A stretch of 64,000 bases of DNA. Source: Linyphia triangularis. Lineage: Eukaryota > Arthropoda > Arachnida > Araneae > Linyphiidae. Shown here piece by piece: positions 1 to 12,580 of the stretch; position 1 is the stretch's first letter; each line of letters starts with the position of its first letter. Below the pieces are notes generated by a model, which did not search any database, was not told the origin of the DNA, and saw only the letters and a program-made list of their open reading frames with translations. A program made the position numbers and the translations under genes. The stretch lies in contig OZ021727.1 of assembly GCA_963978545.1 (NCBI GenBank), positions 52,216,487 through 52,280,486 of the forward strand, written 5' to 3'.

Positions 1-3000
1 ACGGCATTTTCTTGGTTCAGAACTTCGTTAAAATGTCGTTGCCTCAACCAGCTTTAGGGGTGTTTTTAAAAGGAGGATTTGGAATTCTTGATGAAAATGG
101 TGAGAAGATCTATCTGTGTAAGGGGATGTGTGAAGTAACAGGAGTAATTTCTCACGCGGCTGCTGCAGAATACTTTAGAAAAGTTTTTTTCTCTACCGTC
201 CTATTAGTAAAGAAGCAGTTCGTTTTTTCAACATTAAAAATAGATTGTGCCAAACTTTAAAAACTGTCTTTTTTAAGAAATCTTCAGCAAAAAAATATTA
301 AAACGTGTAAACGTGCATCTATTATAAAATTGACAAATTGAGTTCCTAATATATAGGTAACTATACCATATAGGTCGAAAAACTGGAAATTTTTATGATT
401 GAACCAACTCCAATTGTAAAATTTTAACTACTTGCAAACATGTCTAAATATATATTTTAATAAGTAACTATGTTGAAAATATTTCTGAACACATGTTTAA
501 AAGTAATTACTATACTTCTCAAACTTAAAGTATATTGTAATATTCAAACAATGAAAAACAAAATTAAATTCCAGTCAACAACTGGAATTTAATTTATTCT
601 ACTAAACTGTCCAAAGAGGGTAATTCACAAGAGTTTATTAAAAAGATTTAATTACCTAACAAACAATTTTGGTACGGTTTAAAGATATTTATTTTAATAT
701 TTATCGTGTAGATTAGTAGTTATAGTGTTAATATTTATAGTGCAGAGTATTTTTCTGCTCCAAAATGTTTTGCATTATTATCCATATTCTGATAAATTAA
801 GTATTTTGTATATAGTTGATATAAACATAATAAGTATTTAGTATTTGTTCAGTTAATTTCCACTAAAATGTCGAAGACAAGAAATGTCTATCACATCTAG
901 GCATAAAAAAAGTGGCTAAACTATACGAAATGCTGTAATTGCTGTAACTAATATTTTTTAGTTAACAATTGTATAGTGACCATACTTAAGTGTAGCTAAG
1001 ATGACTACCACCCTTTAAAGTGAAAAACTTTGCAATGAACTATAAAATAGTCCAATATTAATACAGTGAAACAAGTTTATTTGATATGTGTACCATATTG
1101 GAAACCTGATGCAAAACGTTTATAGATTGCTGTAAGGTTGCACTATTTCTAGGAACTAACATATAGTAGAAAAAAATACCTAAGAACCAAATCAGTCCTA
1201 AGGACTTAAGAGTTGTATTATGGACTAAAAAAGTAAATTTCTTACGAAGCAATCATCTAAACTCTAAATTGCTTCATCCGAAATCAAATTTAAAATACTA
1301 AAATACCAAAGAGATATAGCCATGTGAGTATCACTAACATTTACAAAGTTTTTTAGAATAAGCTCGCATCTGGCAAGGTATAGCCTCCTTATACATTGCT
1401 TAGTTCTGAACTAATTTCACATCTCCTTCTAGTTTGAGGTCTGAACTGTCGAGATGGTCCCTTGTGAGGTGTTTGCTCCCTTCCTGATACCCCATGTCCC
1501 TTGTCATAATCTATTGGTCCGGTATCACAAACTCCTGTCACTTTCCCATTTGTTACTATGTCAGGATCGTCCCTCAAGGGCAGACTTAAGCAGTAGAAAA
1601 CAACCCTTCATTGATGAGTGCAAATTTTTCAAACACAAGAAAACGCACACACACACAAAACATCGAAAACTCATACGTCGTATTAAAGGTTTAATTTTTC
1701 AAACACCTCATGACTTATTTATTGATATTTCTTTTAGTATTATGACAGTACTAACTTATACATGAATCTGTTTTTGCAGGAAAGTTTTAAATCTTTCTCT
1801 TATAGGTAATATTTAGGTTCTTTAAAGAGGTATTCTCATATTTAAATTTTTATAAGATATCTTTAAAATTATGAATTGTGTAAAAATTCTCATGTTGTCA
1901 AAACCTATTCACTCTTAAATTATCGACCAAAATGGCAATATAGTAGCATTTTGACGCAAACTGAATTTTAATAGATAATGATGTTGTAAGTTTTTAAACA
2001 TTTGACTGAAAAAAATTAAGAAACATTGTTTAACGTTTTATCTTTGTTATATATTCCGAGATAATAAGGGCATAAAAGTTACTAAATATATCATCATATT
2101 TTTTAATTTTTTATTTTAGTTTTTAAGTCAGTAAGTATCAGAAATGTAACAAAGAGTATAATAATTAATTATCATGGAAAAATCAGAGTATTTTTTACTT
2201 CAAATGTAATTATATTCAACTCCAATATGGTGTAGGATTTTCAGTATGGGATCTAATGACAGTAAAATTATAAAATAAGAAAAAATAAGTGTGTTACTTT
2301 TGAAAACACAGAATTTAATGACTTTTGACTTTAATTATTTACTTAGTTTTACTTAAAATCTGGAAATAAATAGCTCCTAAAGTGATTGTGATTTTTCTAA
2401 GTAAAATATTTAATGCATTAAATTTTTCTTTAACATTTTGCATAAGATTTAAGTTTATTACGTAACTGAGTTGATAAATTGTGATCATTTAAAGGTATAT
2501 CGTATTTTGGTTGTAATTTAAATATCTAACTTTTATCATCGTGAGATATTTAGCATTTATAAATATGTTGAATTGAGTTTCAAAATAGCAATTCGTCAAA
2601 GTATTGAAGTACGATACGTACATTAAAAAATAAAATATCTTCAAAAGAAGAAAAAATATAAAATGCCTGAAGGAAAAAGTAGCAAAGAGAAACATTGTGA
2701 TAAGTCTATCGTAAAAATTGTGAAAATAATATTTTGACGGTTCGAAATATTTCTTTCAGTATCTAATGGAAGTGCAGTGATAAGCATGAAACATAAAAAG
2801 TAAATAAAATAGATTTTAAAAATCTATACAACCAAGAGTAAAAAAAAAACAAAAAAAAACAACAAAAAAAAACATTCAAATTTTCCGCATCTTAGTTATT
2901 CAATCGTAAATAAAAAAGTGCCTTGAGGCGTAAAAAACCATTCACTATCTACTTTCAGTTTCCGTCAATCTACGTTTCTTTCTTCAAAAAGGACTTTCCA

Positions 3001-5123
3001 TCATCGGAATTTGCAATTTTCAGATTTTTTTTTTATTTTAATTTAAAACGAACGTTTCTTCTTTTATTTATTGAATGTAGGAAAATTAGTAGAGTTGCAG
3101 GCGCAGTTTAGCAAAATTAATATCGCATCCGACAGCCTCAAGCTGAAAGTATGGGAGAGGCTGGAGTTTCCGGTTATTAATGTAGCGGTAGAATAGTTAT
3201 TGAAATAGCGCGAAATGTGGTAGAGAAAAAAAATTGAAAAAAAAAAAATAGTTTTAAAGAAAATGAAGATGTTTAGGATGCTGTCGAGGAAGAGCATCTC
3301 TAGTTAATGTGAGCTACATTTTACTCTGTGTCATCAAAAAGAGGGAACAAAAAATTTAAACTTGGATGTTTTCAATTAAAATAGTTCTTTGATGAAAAAT
3401 TATTTCTTGTAGTTTTACATAAAAGTTGTTATAGTAGACATTCATCATCTTTTGTTTATGCGTTGAGCTTTTAGAGGTGTAATTTTTGTTTTTATGTGAA
3501 GAGTTTATTGTTCATATGGAGTACAGTTACTAATTTTTCTAAACAAAGTTTTGAAACTTTATTTTCATTTGGATAAAAGAAGTAGCAGAATACTTTCATC
3601 AAGTAAGAAAACTGTGTTTTATATTATACTTATTGAGACGAAGGATGGATATAAAGACATTAGAAAGACGGATTTTACTTCATATTAATAGTAGATTTAA
3701 AAATTAATCATAGATGACAATGGAATAAAGTGAAAATGTAAAGAAAACAGTTCGCATATTTATTTGTAGTCGTCCTTAATACTGTGGTGTAGGTATTATT
3801 TAAATATAAAGATATTTAATATTAAAAAAAAACTAAGTAAAAAATAAATATTTTTGTTTAAAAATGGATTTTTTAAAAGTTATGCTCGCATGTTATTGTG
3901 AAATCTGTACTTCTCGATCATAATGATGACTAACTTAAATTTTAATCAGTATTTTGTCGAAAATAAAATTTAGAGTTACTTTTAAAAAAAAAAAAAAAAT
4001 ATTCTTTGTTCTTACGAAATGATTTACAAAAAGTTGAGCATATCTTATAATACAAAATTGAAGTTAAGAAGGGAAAGCAGAGATAAATCTGTTTATAATT
4101 TTCAACTGCAATCAGGTAAAAAAGACTTATTTTTAAACTAAAGTACTAGTTTAATACTCTATATTTGTGCAAATACATATTTAAGTTGTCAAAATTTCAT
4201 ATCCTTTAAATGAGATTTATGTTTTGTTACCTTTGACTTCTTCGATGATGAATATTCCTTATAAAGCAACTGTTTACATATAAAAATTATTAGCCAACCA
4301 ATTAGATTAGTTGTTAAGAAAGATAGCGTTTTATAAAAAAATTTGTTTGTATGGTTCAACAAACTACACAATGCAAAGTTCAGGATAATTTGTATATGAT
4401 GGTTATATACAGGTGATCCATTAGAGTACTGGTTAAAGTAAAACATTATGTATAAAAAAAATTTTGCACACTTATTAATTTTTCAGTTATCATTTTGGAA
4501 CATACTCTTTGACAATATTTTTAGGAGATAAATATATACTTAATTTAAAATAGTTGTCTTATTTTCCATTTTTTTTTCTGCAATGGACTCATTCAGGGTT
4601 CTTTAATACAGTGTATACAGTGCAATACAGTGTATACAGTACATAAATTCTTTTCCTAAATTAAGGCCACAACATTAGCCAAAATACTGCCTATGAATTT
4701 GAATTTCTTTATTAGGCTTATCAACAGTATTAAAAGTTCATTTACATTTGGATGGAAATTGCTGAACATTTTCCATTATAATTCAAGAAGTTTCTAATGA
4801 CCAGTTTATAAGAACATTAAAACTCAATATTAAAAAATCTCTTTTATTATTTGACTTCAAAGTTTTGTCAATGAGCTTTTATTACGGTTGTTATGCATAG
4901 AAAAATAATCTATATATTTAAAAGAAAATACTTTGACTTCTATTATGGCCCAAAACAGGAAGCATTAGACTTATGAGAAAATACTCTTTTTAAAGAAACG
5001 AAGCATTAAGAAAAAATCGTCTCTTTAGTTAACAGACTAATGAAAGGAACAGCAAAGGATTTGAAAAACATAAGCATTCCAAACGTGAAAATATAATTTT
5101 GAATGCATAAGGCAAAAGTTATA
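1..5123. other. AT-rich upstream region, probably Dscam intron; no gene recognised
   Basis: Almost entirely AT-rich sequence with poly-A and poly-T runs. The first half of Ig6 should precede the exon at 5479, but I find no match to it here, so it presumably lies left of the window. A short open frame at 12-260 and a more GC-rich patch near 1389-1590 are the only coding-like spots, and neither resembles a known protein. Confidence 0.6.
1389..1610 (-). other. GC-richer patch with open minus-strand frame, unidentified
   Basis: This stretch is clearly richer in G and C than its surroundings. On the minus strand it reads open for about 70 codons down to a TAA at 1389-1391, with an even amino-acid mix that includes TNGKVTG and GPIDYDKGHG. 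An acceptor-like pyrimidine tract ending in AG lies near 1590 on that strand. It could be a last exon of an unknown gene, a fragment of a mobile element, or chance. I do not recognise the protein. Confidence 0.2.
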
Positions 5124-5340
5124 CAGGATGTCTATAAATTAGTTGGGAAATGAAGCTCAAATAGATCTGTATAACTCTTAATAACTAGGCATTATTAACC
5201 ATTCTTTTCCCCCAACTAATTTATGTTCCCCATGCCATTCTGTATGCAGAAAGAAGAAAAAATTGTTTATTATGCCTAGTTGTTATGAATTATACAGATC
5301 TATTTGAGCTCCATTGCTCAACTAATTTATCGACACCCTG
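5124..5340. mobile_element. Palindromic MITE, 217 bp
   Basis: The two ends are inverted copies of each other: the left begins CAGGATGTCTATAAATTAG and the right ends CTAATTTATCGACACCCTG. The similarity continues inward for about 85 bases per arm, including a shared AAATAGATCTGTATAA block, leaving only about 40 bases of loop. There is no coding capacity. A TA precedes the left end but no clean target duplication is seen on the right. It lies 138 bp upstream of the Ig6 exon, so it would form a hairpin near that splice acceptor in the transcript. Confidence 0.75.
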
Positions 5341-5478
5341 CATATGTTTTGACTCGGTGTTCCAACAAATACTGTTTTTTAATAAAAGCATCAACATAAT
5401 TAGGCCATTGTAAGTTTAATATATTATCATAAACATATCCATCAAATTTGAGTTACAAATAATAACTTATCTTTCCAG

Positions 5479-5640
5479 AGGGTCGGCCACTTCCCCTCAA
5501 TCAACGTCAACGTGTTTATCCCAATGGAACCCTCATCATTGATGGAGTCCAACCCAGAGTGGACGATGGCCGATACAGTTGTGAAGTGACGTCCAACCAA
5601 GGAATGCCAGTATCACGATCGTTCAGGATACAAGTTCGAA
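5479..5640 (+). CDS. Dscam: Dscam exon: second half of Ig domain 6
   Basis: The exon encodes 54 residues. It opens with GRPLPLNQRQRVYPNGTLII and carries the Ig F-strand motif DDGRYSCEV with the conserved Tyr and Cys. It closes with a G-strand ending in IQVR. The PNGTLII block is characteristic of Ig6 in Dscam proteins. The acceptor is CTTTCCAG at 5471-5478 and the donor is GTAGGT at 5641. Both junctions are phase 1, matching the Ig7 exon downstream. The first half of Ig6, with the B-strand Cys and core Trp, is missing from the window. A degenerate copy of the donor region lies about 0.9 kb downstream. Confidence 0.93.
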
Positions 5641-7784
<2,144 letters not shown>

Positions 7785-8114
7785 TGTTGAAAATACATTA
7801 TGATCTTTATAAAATTAGCTACCAGCTAAATGAATTCGAACATGGACACACTCCCATGCCCCTCCTAAAGAGAAAGAAATTACACATACCTTTATAGGAA
7901 ATATATCCTTTATTTTAAAGGCTACTACGCATTATACTTAACGGCACAAAGACGCCCAATTTTCATACATCAGATAACATCGAAAGAAGAATCTAAAAAA
8001 AGATAGAACAAGAAAAGAACACAAAAAAGGTTTTAGTTTCAGTTTCAGATCCGGGCAATTCAACAGTGCATCTGCCCGTCTCCTACTGCCACCTACAATC
8101 TTAAAATCACAACA
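7785..8114 (-). repeat. BEL/Pao 3' LTR (left copy), 330 bp
   Basis: Begins TGTTGAAAATACATTATGAT and ends AAAATCACAACA. It matches the right LTR closely; the main difference is about 10 extra bases in the right copy (CGAGTAACAA). As the element runs on the minus strand, this left copy is the 3' LTR. Confidence 0.95.
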
Positions 8115-8132
8115 TTAACTCCCACCTTTTTT
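8115..8132 (-). other. Polypurine tract of the BEL/Pao element
   Basis: On the minus strand AAAAAAGGTGGGAGT lies directly before the 3' LTR, the expected site and composition for the plus-strand primer of an LTR retrotransposon. Confidence 0.6.
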
Positions 8133-8144
8133 AATATTTCACAA

Positions 8145-8666
8145 TTAAAAAACTTCCAGTGGGTATAGCTTTCGCACTGGACGTGTGAGTATGCCGTGAC
8201 GTGTTTTCACTTTTACCACTCTTACACGGCCATCTCTACCCATGCACAATTCCTGGATACGTGCAATGGGCCAGTTGATACGCTTGATATTCTCCGCACC
8301 AACTAACACCATGTCCCCCACGTGTATTTAGCAGTTTTTATGGCCGGGCCTCTGGACAAGTTGTGCCAGGTACTCCTTACGGAATCGGCTGCGAAGTTGT
8401 TCTCGAAGTTCCTGGCATATTCGTTGACTCACAAGGAGCTTGTTCTCATCAATGGAATCTAAATCTGCTGTTCCAGACACTTTGATGTCTTGCATGAACA
8501 TCGAGGGGGTCAGAGGAGACAAGTCATCAATGTCGTTGGAAACATAGGTGAGGGGGCGAGAGTTGAGGACGGCCTCCACATCACAGAGGATGGTGAGTAG
8601 CTCCTCGTAGTTCACTGAAGCTTGCCCAAGGACTCTCACCTAGAGACCCTTCGTGGACCGGATCAG
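8145..8666 (-). pseudogene. BEL/Pao integrase C-terminal region with DUF5641, broken
   Basis: The minus-strand frame reads VRVLGQASVNYEELL, then VEAVLNSRPLTYVSND, typical of the region after the BEL/Pao integrase core. A run containing GDMVLV and RPVRKLYPLE follows, the C-terminal DUF5641 segment, which ends in TAA at 8145-8147. An in-frame TAA at 8328-8330 separates the two parts, and two further in-frame stops lie at the upstream edge (TAG near 8641 and TGA near 8666). In an intact element this would be continuous with the integrase core. Confidence 0.85.
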
Positions 8667-9785
8667 TCACTCCCACCATCCACCCCACCAAGTCGCACTG
8701 GGAGGGATGAACTTCCAGATGATGGGTGGCAACGTATCCTGAGATACAACCATTTCCCAGTCAACTTTTCGCAGTGCTGATGATGTACCAACAAAATTCG
8801 TCCCGTTGTTGGAGTAGATGGTAGATGGTCTCCCTCTTCTCGCAATGAATCGACGGAGGGCTTGAATGAAGTACTCGGTGCTTATAGCAGTAACAAGCTC
8901 CAAATGCACACATCTGTAGACTGCACATGTGAACAAAACCACCCAAGTTTTGGTTTTGTTGCGGAGGACCAATGGACCACATAAATCGACTCCCGTAACT
9001 TCGAAGGTGTTAGCATCTCTAACTCTGTCCAATGGCAGTTGAATCGGCAATGTCTCTGGTGGTTTTGACGCAAACCTTTTGCATCGCACGCACTGTCGCA
9101 CAACGGATCTGACAGTTCGCCTTGCTGAGAGGATCCAATATTCCTCTCGAAGCATGGTAGTTAGGGCTTGAACTACAGCGTGACTGTTTTTAAGATGGAA
9201 CTCTCTAACTAGAGCTTCGACTATAAAATACTTTGCTGGCAGTAAAATCGGGTACCGGAAGGCGTATGGGTCGTCTCTCTCAACAATCTTGGTTTTTACT
9301 CTAATTAAACCAGTCTCATCTCTCTCAATTGCAAAACTGAAAACCGAATCTCCAGTTGGTGCAAAACTCTCTCTCTGAATGAGCAACAGAAGTGTGTTTC
9401 TAGATTTCTGAATCTCAATGGCATTTAAAAAAGGTTCTTTAATAACATTTTGCTTACGGGAATTAGCAATAAATCTCTTAACCCAGCCCAAAATCTTTAC
9501 CATTTTTGAAAATTTAGAATATCTTTTGTACCATTCAGGTTCACTATCTATATCTATACTAACGTTACTACATGAGTTTACTCCCTTTTTTATTTCTGAG
9601 TAAATTAAACTTTCGTTTGGCTCAATAATCAATTCGGGCCAATTTTTTCTAGGACCCTTCAGCCAAACAGGTCCATTTACCCAATCCGATTGGATAAACT
9701 GAAGAGGGGAGCAGCCACGGGAAGGAAGATCAGCCGGATTCCATTCACTTGGTACATATGACCACTGGTCAGTGACAGAACAAAT
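8667..9785 (-). pseudogene. BEL/Pao RNase H end plus integrase core, broken
   Basis: The minus-strand frame first gives a PSEWNPADLPSRG motif, common to the RNase H to integrase linker of BEL/Pao. It then gives an integrase zinc-binding region (CVRCKRF) and a catalytic core opening with TGVDLCGPL. The second catalytic position reads SNNGTNF where the family has SDNGTNF, an Asp to Asn change at residue 275 counted from 9632. The third acidic position is kept in WWGGWWE. A TGA follows at once, and a TAA at 9786 cuts the linker from the RNase H part. Integrase would insert the cDNA; this copy lacks one catalytic Asp and full length. Confidence 0.88.
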
Positions 9786-10540
9786 TTACCTCACGCGGTT
9801 ACCCACAAATGTTCCCCAAAGATTATTTCTTTTGATCCATGATAAGGCCGTAGTAGAATCGGTCCAAAAATATTTTGAGTTGCACTTCAATGAAAGGGCT
9901 TCAGTAACATACTTGGACAAACGTGCACCCAGAACGCAAGCCATCAGCTCTAAACGGGGAATTGTGAACCCTTTTAAGGGGGCTACCCTGGATTTGGCTG
10001 CAACCAAATTAATGAATATCTCTCCGTTGTCAAGGCATCTAAGGAATATTACAACTGCATATGCTTGCATGCTTGCTTCACAAAAGATATGAAGGGACCA
10101 ATTACTTTTATCCCCAAACCCGATTCGTCGTGGCAACTCAAAATCGGTGAGCTTTCCCAAATTATTGTACCACTTTAAAAATGTCTTCTTGATTTCATCT
10201 GGTAATGGTGCATCCCAATCCGCCTTTATTACCCAAATTTCTTGCAGTAATAATTTTGCCGGTAACATAAGGGGAGTCAAGAATACCAGAGGGTCAAAAA
10301 CGGACTGTGTCAACGACAAAACTTCCCTTTTTGACAATGTTTTCGAAAGTGGTACGAGTTTTATATTAATGGAAAGACTGTCTTTATTCCTATTCTACAA
10401 AACACCTAAAACAGACTGTGGGTCCTCTACAGTTTTTGAATTTAAATCTTTTACCCTGAAGTTTACATTCTCATTTATTGGCCCCCACATCCACATTCTC
10501 AAATCCATTTTTGCCCTAGCTAGAATATCTGTAGAATTTT
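9786..10540 (-). pseudogene. BEL/Pao reverse transcriptase end and RNase H, broken
   Basis: The minus strand encodes the Pao-type region after the RT: SVFDPLVFLTPLMLPAKLL, then an RNase H-like segment with FCEASMQAYAV, VAAKSRVAPLKG, IPRLELMACVLGARL and FWTDSTTALSWI. The first acidic position of the RNase H reads CEAS rather than the usual CDAS. The frame just upstream (about 10340-10540) continues the RT but carries a TAG near 10396, where the family has Trp. It is out of register with the main RT frame because of an 11-bp tandem duplication. The fragment ends in TAA at 9786. Confidence 0.87.
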
Positions 10541-11860
10541 CTATGAATTTTCTATGAAATTCTCAAGTTCAGTTTCATTATCAACCGATGTTACACAATT
10601 ATCGACATATAGGGATCGAGCTAACTTCTGAGCAGTTACTCTCTCTTCATCTGAGAGCTGGGACAAATGAAATGATATAACCGCTCCCAACAGAAATGGA
10701 CTGGAAGTCACTCCAAATACGACCCTTGAATGGCGGAAAACCTTTACAACACTATTTTTCTCCCACCATAGGAACCTCAAATAATCCCTATCTTCTTTTC
10801 TTATTTCTATTTGTAAAAAGGCACGCTTAATATCAGAAGTAACCCCTATACACTTTTCTCGAAATCGTAACAAAATTGAAGGAATCTCTTCAATTAAGTT
10901 CGGCCCCTTAAACAAACAATCATTAAGTGAGGGAGATCTGCCAACTTTACAACTGGCATCAAAAATCGGTCTTATTTTAGTAGTAAGACTATCTGGTTTA
11001 AATACTGGATGATAGGGCAAGTAGTGTCCATCTAAATTAAGTTCATTATCCGGCACCTCCTCAATAATACCCTCATCCCTCCATTCTTCAAAAATTTTAC
11101 CATAATCATCATACTTACCGAGAGACTCTAATTTTCTGGTGACACTGAATAGTCTCTTTTCTACTACATGACGATTTGAAGGCAACTCCACATTTTGTCC
11201 TAGCCAAGGTAGGCCCACACAATAACGACCCTCATTGTTTCTAGTGAGAGTGTACAAAAATTGTTCTCTGGCCATTTCCTCTTCAGCTTTTTTAGATAAA
11301 CTCTGTTGACTATCTAGTATGCCAATTGTCTCCAAATTCCAAAGATCGGAGATTTGCATATCCCTGACTGCTAAATTTGCACACAAAAGTGCAGTACTTA
11401 CAGTTTTATTATCCGAATAATTTTCCAAAATGCCACACACTGCCCAACCCAATTTTGTACAAATTGCGGTTAATCCTCCATTTAGTTGCTTTACAAGCGC
11501 AGTGAGAATTTTCCCATAAACATCACTTCCGATGAGTATTTCTATCTTCGGACAATCTGATCCCATATCTGATATCCAAATGTTATTACGTTTTAATTCC
11601 CTCACAACAGGACCTTTAGGAATGCATGGTACATTGCCACAAATTATATTATGTTCCAAAAAATCAAATTTTAAATCTTCCCATTTATTTTTATTCATGG
11701 AAGATAATTTAACCCGATATTTATTATGCGATTTCGGTCCAGTTTGCGCTCCCCCAAATAAAGTGTGAGACAAAGTCTCTTTGGAAACAATTGGCAAACC
11801 CAGTCCCACAGCCAACTGTTTTGAGATGTATGATTTCTGTGAGTCACAATCAAGCATCAC
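10541..11860 (-). pseudogene. BEL/Pao protease and reverse transcriptase, interrupted
   Basis: A 439-codon minus-strand frame. It opens with LDCDSQKSYIS, matching the active-site region of the Pao aspartic protease (DUF1758), where LDSGSQ is usual. The RT follows, with YHPVFKPDSLTTKIRPIFDA, the catalytic Asp motif SDIKRAFLQI, WWEK and FGVTSSPFLL. The polymerase box is YVDN at residues 418-421 instead of YVDD. A TGA sits immediately upstream of the first codon, so this frame is the surviving piece of a longer pol. It ends where an 11-bp duplication shifts the frame. Confidence 0.92.
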
Positions 11861-11916
11861 TCAACAAATTCTGGACTGATTAGCGCCGACCACCTTTACC
11901 CTAATGTCATTAAGGC

Positions 11917-12562
11917 TGTCGTGATCTTTAGTGTGATTTGGTAAAAGGCGTTGGACCGTAAGATGTTAGAGTATTAAATTAACAACATCAGATAAACCAA
12001 AGTTAAAATACTTCATAATTTTAAATTTCAAACCAAATAACCAGGCCGGCATAATCAATCTACTAGTTTATTCAATATACACTATAAACGCACAGATTAA
12101 ATTCCTCAAATGACAGTAACACAAGTTTACTGTCATGCATCCAAGTATTAAAATTAAAATGAAATAAAAAGTAAAAATTCTCCAAATAGGCAAATATTCA
12201 ATAAATACTAAAATATGCAATTAAATTCAGGCATTGTTATAGTTACTTAAATCGAAGCAGGCCGAGAATAGAGGAAGAAAGGTAATTAACTCACATGGAA
12301 TTTCAGGGGTAAGCGATCGGCAGTGGGTCATCTTCTCTCTCTCTTAAGAACCCTTCTCCCTCCAACACCACAGTCTTCACTCCTACACACCGGAAAAACG
12401 TCTCCCCGTTTCCCTCGATTTCAACTTTCTCCAGACCTTTCTGACCCCCGTCACATCTTTTAATTGGTTGACTAACACAGCTTTACTTGGGGGGATGTGT
12501 AATAGTTGCTGTTGTTTAACCCCCCATGCAAATCGTAGGAAATGTCAGATTACATCATGACA
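11917..12562 (-). repeat. Ty3/gypsy 3' LTR (left copy), 646 bp
   Basis: Begins TGTCGTGATCTTTAGTGTGA and ends TACATCATGACA. By eye it is identical to the right LTR at 16046-16691. The preceding AAGGC is the left target-site copy. Confidence 0.95.
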
Positions 12563-12580
12563 TTATCACCCCACCTTTAA
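12563..12580 (-). other. Polypurine tract of the nested gypsy element
   Basis: On the minus strand AAAGGTGGGGTGATAA directly precedes the 3' LTR, the expected plus-strand priming site. Confidence 0.55.

Noticed and set aside
12..260. 82-codon plus-strand frame with an acceptor-like site at 20 and a donor-like GTGAGA at 109
   Set aside because: The implied exon would have a phase unlike Dscam and a sequence unlike any Ig or FNIII domain; no known family was recognised.
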